Virus record (IMG/VR): IMGVR_UViG_3300037843_000931
Coordinates: 1-29,090 of that record
From: a virus
Direction: 5' to 3' (one strand)
DNA: 29,090 nt
Part shown: positions 7,747 to 15,369 of the stretch, piece by piece
Numbering within the stretch: the first letter of the stretch is position 1
How the letters are laid out: every line of letters begins with the position of its first letter
Notes under the pieces: generated by a model
Told to the model about the DNA's origin: nothing
The model's input: only the letters and a program-made list of their open reading frames with translations
Databases searched by the model: none
Position numbers and translations under genes: made by a program

Positions 7747-7893
7747 CAAGCATGCCTCCGGCCGCCGTAAGGCGAGCGGCCGGGCCGGCAAGACAGCACA
7801 TCGCCCTCATGCCCACGAGCGCCAAGGCCGCGCTCGTCACGGCAAGACAGCACCCGGCCGCATGCCTGGCTTGCCAGGTAACAGGACACGTCC
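7747..7893 (+). other. Structured intergenic gap with hairpins and a direct repeat
   Basis: This is the longest gene-free gap in the window. It holds a hairpin (CCGGCCGC 7758-7765 with GCGGCCGG 7776-7783, 10-base loop), a perfect 13-base direct repeat GGCAAGACAGCAC at 7787-7799 and 7841-7853, and a small hairpin CCTGG 7865-7869 with CCAGG 7874-7878. An ACAGGA ribosome site for the scaffold gene follows. The first hairpin lacks a T-tract and so is not a standard intrinsic terminator. An open frame that starts at 7752 continues far into the scaffold gene in another frame and looks like a shadow. Possible roles are transcript processing, a weak terminator for the glycosyltransferase, or a scar of gene insertion. 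Confidence 0.6.
7787..7853 (+). repeat. 13-base direct repeat pair
   Basis: GGCAAGACAGCAC occurs at 7787-7799 and again at 7841-7853, 54 bases apart, inside the gap upstream of the scaffold gene. Both copies are near GC-rich palindromic sequence. It could be a duplicated protein-binding site or a recombination scar. No function can be read from it. Confidence 0.7.
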
Positions 7894-8625
7894 ATGCCTC
7901 TCTCTCCCGAGCAGATCGCCGAAATCCAGGAAGCCCTCGTCCCCGCCCTCGAAGCCAAGATGCAGGAGACGATCGTCTCTGCGCTCGGCAGGCCACTGAA
8001 CGACGCGATTTCGAAGCGGCTTGGTCAATTCGAGAAGACGTTTGGCGGAACGGTCGAGTCCTCAATCTCCAAGGCCATCGAGGGACTCAAGGCGCAGACC
8101 CCGGCTCCCCAGGGGGACGGCAACCAACGTCAGCAGGACCCGAAGGACCCCAACGCGGTGGCCCTGAAGACGGTCGAGACCAAGCTCGCGGACGCCCTAG
8201 CCCGCCTGGACGATGCCGACCGCCGCGTCGCGGCTGAGCGATCCAAGAACCGAAACACGAGCCTGACCGACACGGTCAAGGACCACCTCGCCAAACTCGG
8301 CATCGTGGATCCCGTCGCTCAGCGCCTTGCCGTCTCTCACCTCGTGCTCGCCGACAAGCGCGTGCAGTACGAGAGCGACGAGGACGACGCCCGCCCGCTT
8401 TTCGTGGGCGAGGACGGCGCTCCCGTGGACCTCTCGACCGGCCTGAAGAAGTGGTCGACGTCGCCCGAGGCGAAGCACTTCCTCCCCGCGATCGGTGCTC
8501 GAGGTTCGGGTGCAAACCCTCCTCAGCGTTCGCAACTCGCTCCGATTGGTCAGAAACTCTCAGTGGAACAGCAACGCGAAGCCGTGGGCAATGCGCTCGC
8601 GGATGCGCTCAACGCATCACGGTAA
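7894..8625 (+). CDS. Probable capsid scaffold protein
   Basis: The 243-residue protein lies directly before the major capsid gene, the normal place of a scaffold, which guides shell assembly and is then removed. It is acidic/charged and mostly helical. An N-terminal helical block (EQIAEIQEALVPALEAKMQE) is followed by a Gln/Pro-rich break near 68-85, then a coiled-coil-like segment around 90-125 (KTVETKLADALARLDDADRR). A Gly/Pro-rich linker leads to a short helical C-terminus (SVEQQREAVGNALADALNA) of the type that contacts the capsid protein. No protease domain is visible. An ACAGGA site precedes ATG 7894. The assignment is from position and composition, not from a specific family motif. Confidence 0.72.
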   Translation: MPLSPEQIAEIQEALVPALEAKMQETIVSALGRPLNDAISKRLGQFEKTFGGTVESSISKAIEGLKAQTPAPQGDGNQRQQDPKDPNAVALKTVETKLADALARLDDADRRVAAERSKNRNTSLTDTVKDHLAKLGIVDPVAQRLAVSHLVLADKRVQYESDEDDARPLFVGEDGAPVDLSTGLKKWSTSPEAKHFLPAIGARGSGANPPQRSQLAPIGQKLSVEQQREAVGNALADALNASR

Positions 8626-8654
8626 AAACGTCCTCTCGGCACCCGAGAGGTTTT
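8625..8654 (+). terminator. Intrinsic-terminator-like hairpin between scaffold and capsid genes
   Basis: CCTCTCGG (8632-8639) pairs perfectly with CCGAGAGG (8643-8650) around a 3-base loop, and is followed by TTTT (8651-8654) and preceded by an A-tract (8625-8628). This has the form of a compact rho-independent terminator, and the flanking A and T runs could also let it act on the opposite strand. The short T-run suggests partial read-through, since the major capsid gene starts only 14 bases later and has no room for its own promoter after the hairpin. An alternative is a 5' stabiliser for capsid mRNA after processing. Confidence 0.7.
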
Positions 8655-8668
8655 GAAAGGAACCCGCC

Positions 8669-9766
8669 ATGGGCGCCGAGAATCTCTCTTCCGTATTTCA
8701 GGCTCTGTCGTTCATTCTCGACCCCGAGATGGAGCGCCAGTGGAATCGCACGACCTACTTCATGGGCATGCTCAATGCCACGAAGGGGTCCGTCTCCGAG
8801 GGCGGCGGCAAGTCCGTCAACTTCGACACCGAGTTCACGGGTGCCACTGCACAGACCGTGGCCGAGGGTTCCGACGTTCTGGCGGCCGAGTACGCCAGCG
8901 ACGTCAACGTGCCCGCGGTGTTCCCGTGGTGCCACTACCGTACGTCGTTCCAGGTCAGCGAGACCGAGGTCGACGCGGCGGCAACGAGCGTCGGCACGGC
9001 CAGCGCCCTCATCGACCTGTTCGGTGAGCGCATCCTGAACGCGTCCGCCGTCCTCGCGCAGCGCATCGAGAACGACGCGCTCGTCGGTACCGGTGTCGAC
9101 GCGAGCGGCAACCCAGCCCTCATCGGCATCTACGGCGGCGCGCTCACGGCGACTGGTGCGTACGGCGGGATCAACGCCGCGACGTACCCGGAGTGGGCGT
9201 CGAACGTCGTATCGAACGGCGGGACCCCCCGCGCGCTCACGGCCGACCTCCTCGAGCAGGGTGACCAGGACATCTTCACGGCGTCCTCGCTGCCATGGAA
9301 CGCCGTCATGACATCGGCCGGGGTCCTCCGCAAGTACATCGGGCTCTTCACGAACCCGACTGCGCCCATGACCCGCATGAACGACGGCGCTGGCCAGCCG
9401 GCGTACGGCCTGAGCACGGCTCTCAATGCGCAGTCGCAGCAGATCGACGCGTTCTTCAAGGGCAAGCCGCTCATCCGGAACCCGCTGAACCCGACCGGCC
9501 AGCTCGCGCTGCTCAACACGAACAAGATCAAGGTCAAGTACCTGCCGCGCCGCCTGTCGGGAGCGGACATCGATTTCATGCGCAAGATCGGCCTCGAGGG
9601 GTCGAGCGGTGGCATGGCGCCGATTCAGGCGACTGGCATTCCGGCCCGTCTCGCGGTGCTCGCGAAGACCGGCGACTCGTACAAGGTCTCGATGAAGGTG
9701 TCGCTCGCGATGTCCGTCGTCCGCCGGAACGCTTGCGCCGTCATTACGGACATCAGCGAGACGTGA
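8669..9766 (+). CDS. Major capsid protein, HK97-fold type
   Basis: The 365-residue protein is preceded by the strongest ribosome site in the window (GAAAGGA), as expected for the most abundant virion protein. The N-terminus (LSSVFQALSFILDPEMERQW) is followed by a domain with many beta strands and Gly-rich turns. The segment near 130-160 (LAQRIENDALVGTGVDASGN) reads like the long spine helix leading into the P-domain loop. The C-terminal region (KVSMKVSLAMSVVRRNACAV) looks like the beta strands of the A-domain. Length suits an HK97-type shell protein. Position after the scaffold and before the connector genes agrees. No N-terminal delta domain or processing site is obvious, in keeping with a separate scaffold. 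Confidence 0.88.
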   Translation: MGAENLSSVFQALSFILDPEMERQWNRTTYFMGMLNATKGSVSEGGGKSVNFDTEFTGATAQTVAEGSDVLAAEYASDVNVPAVFPWCHYRTSFQVSETEVDAAATSVGTASALIDLFGERILNASAVLAQRIENDALVGTGVDASGNPALIGIYGGALTATGAYGGINAATYPEWASNVVSNGGTPRALTADLLEQGDQDIFTASSLPWNAVMTSAGVLRKYIGLFTNPTAPMTRMNDGAGQPAYGLSTALNAQSQQIDAFFKGKPLIRNPLNPTGQLALLNTNKIKVKYLPRRLSGADIDFMRKIGLEGSSGGMAPIQATGIPARLAVLAKTGDSYKVSMKVSLAMSVVRRNACAVITDISET

Positions 9767-9815
9767 TCCCGCTCGGTCGGCCCACATGGGTACGGCCGGG
9801 CCAATGGAGTAATTC

Positions 9816-10454
9816 ATGACCCAGCCTATGTTTGCCGACCATATCCTCCCTCCCATCGCCAAGTCGATTCCGGAGGACCCCGACGTCTACGAAGCCCGAC
9901 GCCGCGACATGACCTTGTGGGAGAACCCCACGGACAAGGAGGTCAGGATGCGGATGTACGTCGGGCTCGAGGGCGCCCCCCGACAGAAGTACACGCCGGC
10001 GGAACGTCTCAGCGTGTGGCGTGAATACATCATCGGGCCGCACAAGACCGAGATGATCCCGTCCAACATGGACCGGGGCATCCAGGACATCCGGTGCGCT
10101 CACTATGAGTGCGCCCTCAAGTCCCGTGAGTGCAAGAGCCCCGACCACCCGCACACGATCGTCGCCGGCCTCGGCCCGCGCCTGATCAACCGAGGGATGC
10201 GTAGCGTGCCGCTCTTGGCCCCGGCCCTCGACGACAATCGCGCCGCCCTCGAGGAGCGCCAGAAGACGGTCGACCAGTTGAAACTGCAGCAACTCACGGT
10301 GGCCGACCAGTTGGCTGCCGAAAAGGCTCAGCTCGCCGCGCTGCTCGCCGAGAAGAACAAGGTCGCCGCCACCCTGGCTGCCCTGAACGACGAAATCGAC
10401 GCCGTGACCGCTCCGCCTCCTGCGGGCAACAAGGCGCCGAAGAAGAACGACTAA
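9816..10454 (+). CDS. Hypothetical structural protein with C-terminal coiled coil
   Basis: The 212-residue protein follows the capsid gene with a GGAG ribosome site. Residues 1-140 are a globular part with a Cys-containing stretch (RCAHYECALKSREC) and a conserved-looking GLGPRLINRGMRSVPLL segment. From about 142 to 195 there is a long Ala/Leu/Glu/Lys-rich coiled coil (EERQKTVDQLKLQQLTVADQ and on), followed by a Pro/Lys-rich tail ending PKKND. I do not recognise the family. Its place immediately after the capsid gene suits a head-associated or neck protein. The four-Cys stretch could bind a metal. The 49-base gap before it holds only weak inverted repeats. Confidence 0.75.
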   Translation: MTQPMFADHILPPIAKSIPEDPDVYEARRRDMTLWENPTDKEVRMRMYVGLEGAPRQKYTPAERLSVWREYIIGPHKTEMIPSNMDRGIQDIRCAHYECALKSRECKSPDHPHTIVAGLGPRLINRGMRSVPLLAPALDDNRAALEERQKTVDQLKLQQLTVADQLAAEKAQLAALLAEKNKVAATLAALNDEIDAVTAPPPAGNKAPKKND

Positions 10455-10500
10455 CTGCCGTCATCGTGGCGGCGCTCACATACACATCACGGAGATTTCC

Positions 10501-10779
10501 ATGGGCATCGCCACCCCCGTCACTTCCCTTCGTTTCTACCTCGAGGACGACACCGCTACCACGGGCACCAGCGCCGGCAGCGGTGAAGACCTCACTCCGC
10601 AGTTCACCGCCGGCTCTGTGGCCGAGGCGCAGACGCTCGCAGCCGTCTGGTCGCAGCTCTTCCAGCGTTCCTGCCGGCTCGTGCAGGTCGGAGCCACCCC
10701 GCCGTACACCCCGCTCTATGCGCCGTGTACGTCGTGTCTGACCATCGCAACGCCGTACGTTCCCGGTATCGGGTACTGA
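10501..10779 (+). CDS. Small hypothetical protein in connector region
   Basis: The 92-residue product has a GGAGA ribosome site six bases before ATG 10501. It is Thr/Ala/Pro-rich with an N-terminal strand (ATPVTSLRFYLEDD) and a Cys pair (APCTSC) near the C-terminus, and ends YVPGIGY. No family is recognised. Codon use and a clear ribosome site support a real gene. Position between the coiled-coil protein and other connector-sized genes suggests a minor structural or assembly role. Confidence 0.65.
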   Translation: MGIATPVTSLRFYLEDDTATTGTSAGSGEDLTPQFTAGSVAEAQTLAAVWSQLFQRSCRLVQVGATPPYTPLYAPCTSCLTIATPYVPGIGY

Positions 10780-10793
10780 GAGGCTAGAGCCTA

Positions 10794-11225
10794 ATGGCGG
10801 CGACAAGCGAGGCCCAAAAGGTCAAGTATCGCCACTACTTAGGCTTTTCGCCCACGTTCAAACAGGCGGACCCGCGGCTCGAAAATGCGGCCCTCTCTAT
10901 CTGCGCCATCGCGGACGGCGGCTCTCAGCCAGACAACTCCAGCCAGTTGGCAATGTTCGTCATTCTGGGACAACTGGACGAGGTCGAAAAGAGGCTGAGG
11001 GAACTGTGGGTACAGCAGCAGGTCGTGGGCCAAGGCAACGTCAAGCTCGACGTGGCCCGGGGCACGGCGATGCTCAGGTCTGAAGGCCGCCGGCTCGTCA
11101 ATGGGCTGGCGGCCCTTCTCAGCACCTCCCCTCGCCGCGACATCTTCGGCCCAGCAACCATCAACGCGGAAGGCGATGCCTTCTACGACACCCCCGGCGC
11201 ATCCGGAACAGGACAGTCATGGTGA
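10794..11225 (+). CDS. Hypothetical protein, possible head-tail connector
   Basis: The 143-residue protein is mostly helical: KVKYRHYLGFSPTF at the start, a helical run ending LDEVEKRLRELWVQQQ, and a second helix VARGTAMLRSEGRRLVNGLA. A short flexible Gly-rich C-terminus follows. Small helical proteins of this size right after the capsid gene often act as head completion (gp6/gp15-like) adaptors that bind the portal, and I infer that possibility here; no diagnostic motif is present. The stop overlaps the next start by seven bases, so the two are likely translated together. Confidence 0.68.
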   Translation: MAATSEAQKVKYRHYLGFSPTFKQADPRLENAALSICAIADGGSQPDNSSQLAMFVILGQLDEVEKRLRELWVQQQVVGQGNVKLDVARGTAMLRSEGRRLVNGLAALLSTSPRRDIFGPATINAEGDAFYDTPGASGTGQSW

Positions 11226-11632
11226 CCGCGAATCACGCAATGAGCGGCAGTGGCGGAAGCTACTGCTGCCGTTGCTCATCGGCGATGGGCGAGGCCGTAA
11301 AGGTTCAGCCCACCATTGTTGACGGCTCCGTTTATTGTCCCAGGTGTTTTTGTTGGTGGCGGATGAACCAGAACACCGGCGAAGGCTTCCAGGGAGCCAA
11401 CCGGTTCAACGCGACGCAGGCTGCTGCGTGCAAGTGCCAGTTCTGCGGGTGGACGGTCATCAGTTTCGGCGCGCGACCTGGCGAGCGCCTTCGCTGTACC
11501 CACTGCAGCAGGCCTGGCTGCATCAAGATCCCGCTTGAGGAGGGGATGTTCACGAAGGTCGAGCGCGAGGCCATCGCGGACGCCGCTCGAGCGGGAGAGA
11601 AGCTCCTTCCGAGGATGCGTCGCACGGGCTGA
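11219..11632 (+). CDS. Zinc-ribbon-like protein with four CxxC motifs
   Basis: The 137-residue protein has four CxxC pairs: C16/C19, C40/C43, C73/C76 and C93/C96, plus extra Cys at 17, 45, 71 and 101. The spacing suggests two four-Cys zinc sites (ribbons or knuckles). The C-terminal 30 residues are a charged helix (KVEREAIADAARAGEKLLPR). An AGGA site precedes ATG 11219, which overlaps the previous stop; ATG 11240 (Met 8) is the alternative start. I do not recognise the family. A Cys-rich protein in a head-tail connector block is unusual. It might be a structural metal-bound plug, an assembly factor, or a DNA/RNA-binding regulator placed here. Confidence 0.75.
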   Translation: MVTANHAMSGSGGSYCCRCSSAMGEAVKVQPTIVDGSVYCPRCFCWWRMNQNTGEGFQGANRFNATQAAACKCQFCGWTVISFGARPGERLRCTHCSRPGCIKIPLEEGMFTKVEREAIADAARAGEKLLPRMRRTG

Positions 11633-11635
11633 CCG

Positions 11636-12121
11636 ATGCAGTTCCGCGAATCGATCCTGCCCGGCCTCGAGGCAGCGGACCGCGTCACCGCCATTCTTGA
11701 TCTCGCACCAGTCCAGGCGGCTGTCGTCACACGCAAGTGGTCTCGCGGCCAGATGAAACGCGGGACGCCGGGCGAGACTGAAGTACGACTTCCTGAATGG
11801 ATCACCGTCAAAGCGATGTCCGTGAGAGAGATCGCGCAGTCCGGCGGTAGGTTCGAGGTGGGGGACCTGAAGCTCGGGCCTCTGCGTCCAAAGTTCGGGT
11901 ACGGCGGCTTCACCCTCGAGGAACTCGACCCGAGCGTGAGCGACGGCTACGACGACGAATCGGCCGAGTACTTCTACAGGGTCCGCCAGACGCACCGCGA
12001 AGGCGCTGGCTACTCGGGCCATTACCATCTCATCGAGATCAGGCGCGACGACCCGCTCGAGATGTGGGCCATCGTCCGACGCCACCTAGAGCCCTCGGAC
12101 ATTCCTCACGAGGAAGTCTGA
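11636..12121 (+). CDS. Probable head-tail adaptor or head closure protein
   Basis: The 161-residue protein starts three bases after the zinc-ribbon gene. It contains a strand-rich core with TRKWSRGQMKRG, then ITVKAMSVREIAQSGGRFEV leading to GDLKLGPLRPKF. A 'coordinates/sequence-through-REI..SGG.YE.GD' run of this type occurs in small proteins between capsid and gp10-like genes. The C-terminus holds YRVRQTHREGAGYSGHYHLI, then a strand and EMWAIVRRH. Size and place, directly before the HK97 gp10-like gene, match a head closure protein that plugs the connector. The stop TGA shares a base with the next ATG (TGATG). Function is inferred from synteny. Confidence 0.62.
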   Translation: MQFRESILPGLEAADRVTAILDLAPVQAAVVTRKWSRGQMKRGTPGETEVRLPEWITVKAMSVREIAQSGGRFEVGDLKLGPLRPKFGYGGFTLEELDPSVSDGYDDESAEYFYRVRQTHREGAGYSGHYHLIEIRRDDPLEMWAIVRRHLEPSDIPHEEV

Positions 12122-12765
12122 TGGCTTACAGCAGCATCTCGGCAGCTATCCACCAGATCAAGAAGGATGTCGCCAAGACTGAGCGCAAACTACAAGACGC
12201 GATCACAAAGGCAGCTCGGCAGACGCGGGACTACGTGGCGCGCGAGAAGGTTCCTGTAGCCTTCAAGGAACTGCAGAACTCGCTCTACGTGCGCGACGTG
12301 CAGCCAGGCTGGTCTGAGGTCGTGGCGGATGCTCCGCACGCCGAGACGGTCGAAGTCGGGGCGCGGCCGCACATGCCGCCATTGGATCCCATCATCGCGT
12401 GGGTTCAGTTGCGTGGGCTTCAGGGTCTGACGCCGAAGGGGAACGTGAGGCGCCCCAAGGCTTGGCGCCTAGCTCCTGCCAGACTGGTGGCCCAAGAGCT
12501 TCACGGGCGTCTCGGTGGCTCCTACGGGGCCGCCGTGTGGCGTGCGCGAGAGTTCTCCAAGATCGGCGCTGGGAAGTTGACAGGAGCCGCCGGGGTGCCA
12601 GCCATGGCCGACCCCGAAACGGTCCGGATCGCTCGCCGTATCCAGCATTTCATAGCAAAAAACGGCACACGACCCCATCGATACATGATGACCAGCATGA
12701 CGCAGGCCGGCCAATACCTTGACCAGTTCGCCCGTGCCGCCATTCCAACTGCACCAGGATCCTGA
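12121..12765 (+). CDS. HK97 gp10-like neck/tail completion protein
   Basis: The 214-residue protein starts with a helix (IKKDVAKTERKLQDAITKAA), followed by the core APHAETVEVGARPHMPPLDP and a C-terminal GTRPHRYMMTSMTQA. This A.HA..VE.G.RPH.P..P pattern with a repeated RPHRYM near the end is the usual layout of HK97 gp10/minor tail completion proteins at the head-tail joint. A middle segment (about 100-165) is longer than in simple gp10 proteins. I chose ATG 12121 because it overlaps the previous stop; an in-frame ATG at 12064 lies inside the preceding gene and adds a shadow-like stretch. The protein probably acts in joining tail to head. Confidence 0.78.
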   Translation: MAYSSISAAIHQIKKDVAKTERKLQDAITKAARQTRDYVAREKVPVAFKELQNSLYVRDVQPGWSEVVADAPHAETVEVGARPHMPPLDPIIAWVQLRGLQGLTPKGNVRRPKAWRLAPARLVAQELHGRLGGSYGAAVWRAREFSKIGAGKLTGAAGVPAMADPETVRIARRIQHFIAKNGTRPHRYMMTSMTQAGQYLDQFARAAIPTAPGS

Positions 12766-12778
12766 GAGGTAGACCGCT

Positions 12779-13093
12779 GTGGACTTCGAGCTTGAGGCGC
12801 AACCATCGACTCCCGCCGCCTATCAGGTGGGCGCACAGAAGGCTCCCGACCTCGTCCAGCAATGGTGCGACGATTGGAATCTGGCGGCCAAGTCGCAGAA
12901 CGTCAACGCTCGGCTCCGAAGCTACACGAAGGTCCGCCCGAACGGGATGAACTCGACGCTGCAGTTGATCCTCGACGCCCCTGGTCATCACGTGAAGCAC
13001 TCCCTTCGCACGAACGCCACTCGCGAACTTTGCAAGGACGCGACGCTGTCACTCATCATGAGCGTCGGACTCCCGAAGGTTGCCTGCGACTAG
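12779..13093 (+). CDS. Small hypothetical protein in neck region
   Basis: The 104-residue product starts at GTG 12779, supported by GAGAGG just upstream. It has a helical N-terminal half (APDLVQQWCDDWNLAAKSQ), a basic strand segment (ARLRSYTKVRPNGM), and a C-terminal helix ending GLPKVACD. No family is recognised. It lies between gp10-like and tail terminator candidates and so probably belongs to the neck module. An alternative frame at 12862 is Arg/His-rich and looks like a shadow. Confidence 0.62.
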   Translation: MDFELEAQPSTPAAYQVGAQKAPDLVQQWCDDWNLAAKSQNVNARLRSYTKVRPNGMNSTLQLILDAPGHHVKHSLRTNATRELCKDATLSLIMSVGLPKVACD

Positions 13094-13108
13094 CGGTCTA
13101 AGACGGAC

Positions 13109-13825
13109 ATGGCCATCCAGCGCGTCTCCATCGGCAAGGCGTGCGCAAACGCACTTGCTCGGTGGCTGAAGACGTCGCTGACGGAAGATGTCAGGGTCTT
13201 CGACCACTGGCCGGCTTCCTCCAGGCTGAAGGGTAGAGCGGTCACCGTTGTCCGTGTTTCGACTCGAGAGAAGGACGATTCGTTCGGGTTCTACCAGCAG
13301 TCGGGCCGAACGAACCTGAGCCCAAAATCGGCGTCGATCGCGTTCAAGTTTGGCGATATCACCCAGCCTCTACAGCTTGATGCGTGGGCTGATTCAGAGG
13401 ATGGCCGTGATGATCTGATCGCTCAGCTTGACGATGTGCTTTGGGCAGGCGTCCCTCAGACCATGAACACGCCCAACGGGCCACAGACGTTCACAGGCAA
13501 CCCGTTCAGGGACGGCCTACTGCTACAGCTCGAGGACGGGTTCGAAGGCAATACCGTCGACATCGTATTCGATGACGTACACATCCACGATGATGCCGAG
13601 AGCATCGAGAGGCGCGAATACCGCGCCACATGGACTGGCCCCGCAGTTGCCAGTTACGCGGTTACCCGCACCGTCCCGCGCATGGTCCAGGCCGAACTGA
13701 AGGCCGAGATCACCGAAAAGCCTGTAGTGATGCCACCGTCGCCACCGTATTCGACCGTGACGCTGACCCTCAACCCAACGCCGCCCCCGGCCGTGACCGT
13801 CACGCTGGGCACCTCCGACAGTTAG
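13109..13825 (+). CDS. Probable tail terminator protein
   Basis: The 238-residue protein is directly upstream of the tail sheath gene, the usual site of the tail terminator, which caps the tube and sheath and binds the head. The N-terminal helix (IGKACANALARWLKTSLTED) is followed by strands and a helix-bearing segment LQLDAWADSEDGRDDLIAQL. This A.W.....RD.L...L pattern is common to tail terminator/neck proteins, where the mixed alpha/beta domain forms a hexameric ring. The last 40 residues are a Pro/Thr/Val-rich tail with a repeated TVTLTLNPTPPP and TVTLGTS pattern, probably an extended arm. The assignment rests on position and the helix-strand pattern. Confidence 0.62.
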   Translation: MAIQRVSIGKACANALARWLKTSLTEDVRVFDHWPASSRLKGRAVTVVRVSTREKDDSFGFYQQSGRTNLSPKSASIAFKFGDITQPLQLDAWADSEDGRDDLIAQLDDVLWAGVPQTMNTPNGPQTFTGNPFRDGLLLQLEDGFEGNTVDIVFDDVHIHDDAESIERREYRATWTGPAVASYAVTRTVPRMVQAELKAEITEKPVVMPPSPPYSTVTLTLNPTPPPAVTVTLGTSDS

Positions 13826-13834
13826 GACGACACC

Positions 13835-15337
13835 ATGGGACTCTTCATCACGTCGGACCCCGGGCCGCTTCGTGGCGTATTCGCACAGAGCGTGCCGCCG
13901 CCCGCAGTCATCACCCCTGCCGGTACCAGCACCAGCGTCATCGTCGGGCAGTTCCCGTGGGGACCGCCCGAGCAACTGACGTACCCTGGAGATTTCGGGA
14001 CCTTCGGACAGACGTACGCGCCGAAGGGAATGACGCGTACCGGATCGGCATGGCTGTCGGTCATCCGCAAAGGCTTCCCGGTCCTCGGCGCCGTCAGGGT
14101 CGCGGACACGAGCGGCGGCGCGATTGCTACGACGACCCTGGTGTCGTCTTCGCCCGAGAACCTCGTCACCATCCCGGCGCTCTATCAGGGCAGCCAGGGC
14201 AACTCGATCATCGCGACCGTGGGCGCCGCGTCCGACGGCAACGCCAACCACTGGAACCTGATCGTTTCGGTGTCTAGTGCGTCGGGTACGACGAGCGAGC
14301 TGTACCAGAACAACAACGTGTCCGGGTTGGGGCCCAACGTCCTGCCGAACACGACAAACTCGGTACTGATCGGTACGCCGACCTTCCTGAACTCCGGCAA
14401 CCCGGTCCCAGGCAACTACGTCCTCGGCAGCGCGACGCCTGGTGCGGATGGCACGGTCACCGCGAACATGTACGTCGGCACGCCCGGCACCGACGACCTC
14501 GGGTTCTCGCTGCTCGAGTCGGACGACACGATCGACTTCGTGTTCACCGACGACCCCGGCAACACATTCCGTCCGACGGTCAACCAGGGGCTCACGGCGC
14601 ACGCGATCCTCACGAGCGACCGCATCGGCTGCCTCAACGGCAACTCGGGCAACACGGCCGCTCAGGCGCAGACGGACGTGGCGAACTACCGGTCCATCAA
14701 CGTCGGCTACGTCGACCCGTGGGCCTACATCTCGGATGACACGGACGAGACCATCCGGAACTGCCCGTCGTCCTGCTGGATGGCCAGCGTCGGTTCGCAG
14801 ATCCCCCCGTCGCTCTCCATCTCAGCACGCATGCAGGCCGTCACGGGACTGCTGCAGGGAATCTCGAAGCTCGAGGCCAACCGCGGAGCCTTCCGGTCCC
14901 AGAACACGCAGGCTGGCATCGCCACGCTCATTCCCGGGCAGAACGGTGGCTTCACCTTCGAGGCTGGCGTCAACACTTCGGGCGTCCCTGGCCAGACGAA
15001 CATCACTCGCACCCGGATGGGCATCTACATCGCGGAGTCGGCGACAGAATCCTGGTACCCGTACATCGACGCGCCGAACGTCCCCTTCTTCCAGCAAGAT
15101 CTGGTCAACAGCCTGCAGGCCTTCCTGCAGACGTTGAAGGGCAACGCCACCATCAACCCGGCCGCGTTGCCGTACATCCTGAACTTCGGGATCGCCCCCA
15201 TTGCTGCATCGAACACGGCAGCGTCTCTGGCAAACGGCGACTTCACCGTTGCCACGCAGGTCCAGATCGGATCGAACATGTCGCGCATCTTTTTGTCGAT
15301 GCAGTACGGGGAAACCGTGGTTGTGAGCGTAGCCTGA
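13835..15337 (+). CDS. Contractile tail sheath protein
   Basis: The 500-residue protein forms the outer tail tube that shortens during infection. The N-terminus (PAVITPAGTSTSVIVGQFPW, then GPPEQLTYPGDFGTFGQTYA) is the classic sheath start, in which a strand pair leads to a G..P.G...P. loop. The middle has the expected long Ser/Thr/Gly-rich variable domain. The C-terminal third (TRTRMGIYIAESATESWYPY, then FFQQDLVNSLQAFLQTLKGN) is the conserved sheath core with the helix that packs against the tube. Length is usual for the family. The tube gene follows directly. This assignment is the main evidence for myovirus morphology. Confidence 0.9.
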   Translation: MGLFITSDPGPLRGVFAQSVPPPAVITPAGTSTSVIVGQFPWGPPEQLTYPGDFGTFGQTYAPKGMTRTGSAWLSVIRKGFPVLGAVRVADTSGGAIATTTLVSSSPENLVTIPALYQGSQGNSIIATVGAASDGNANHWNLIVSVSSASGTTSELYQNNNVSGLGPNVLPNTTNSVLIGTPTFLNSGNPVPGNYVLGSATPGADGTVTANMYVGTPGTDDLGFSLLESDDTIDFVFTDDPGNTFRPTVNQGLTAHAILTSDRIGCLNGNSGNTAAQAQTDVANYRSINVGYVDPWAYISDDTDETIRNCPSSCWMASVGSQIPPSLSISARMQAVTGLLQGISKLEANRGAFRSQNTQAGIATLIPGQNGGFTFEAGVNTSGVPGQTNITRTRMGIYIAESATESWYPYIDAPNVPFFQQDLVNSLQAFLQTLKGNATINPAALPYILNFGIAPIAASNTAASLANGDFTVATQVQIGSNMSRIFLSMQYGETVVVSVA

Positions 15338-15369
15338 ACAAAACCCCGTAAACGGGAAAGGATAAGACC

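Noticed and set aside
7752-8237. Plus-strand open frame beginning in the structured gap
   Set aside because: Most of it overlaps the scaffold gene in another frame, its sequence is Arg/Pro/Ala-rich, and no ribosome site precedes it.
9767-9815. Inverted GGCC-type repeats after the capsid gene as a terminator
   Set aside because: Only interrupted stems of 3-5 pairs can be drawn and there is no T-tract. It may just be GC-rich spacer.
8609-9862. Minus-strand open frame (417 codons) opposite the capsid gene
   Set aside because: Composition typical of the complement of a GC-rich gene; the major capsid protein on the plus strand has strong ribosome site and position.
15341-15360. CCCGT/ACGGG mini-hairpin between sheath and tube genes as a terminator
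   Set aside because: Five base pairs with a two-base loop and no T-tract; too weak, and it abuts the tube ribosome site.
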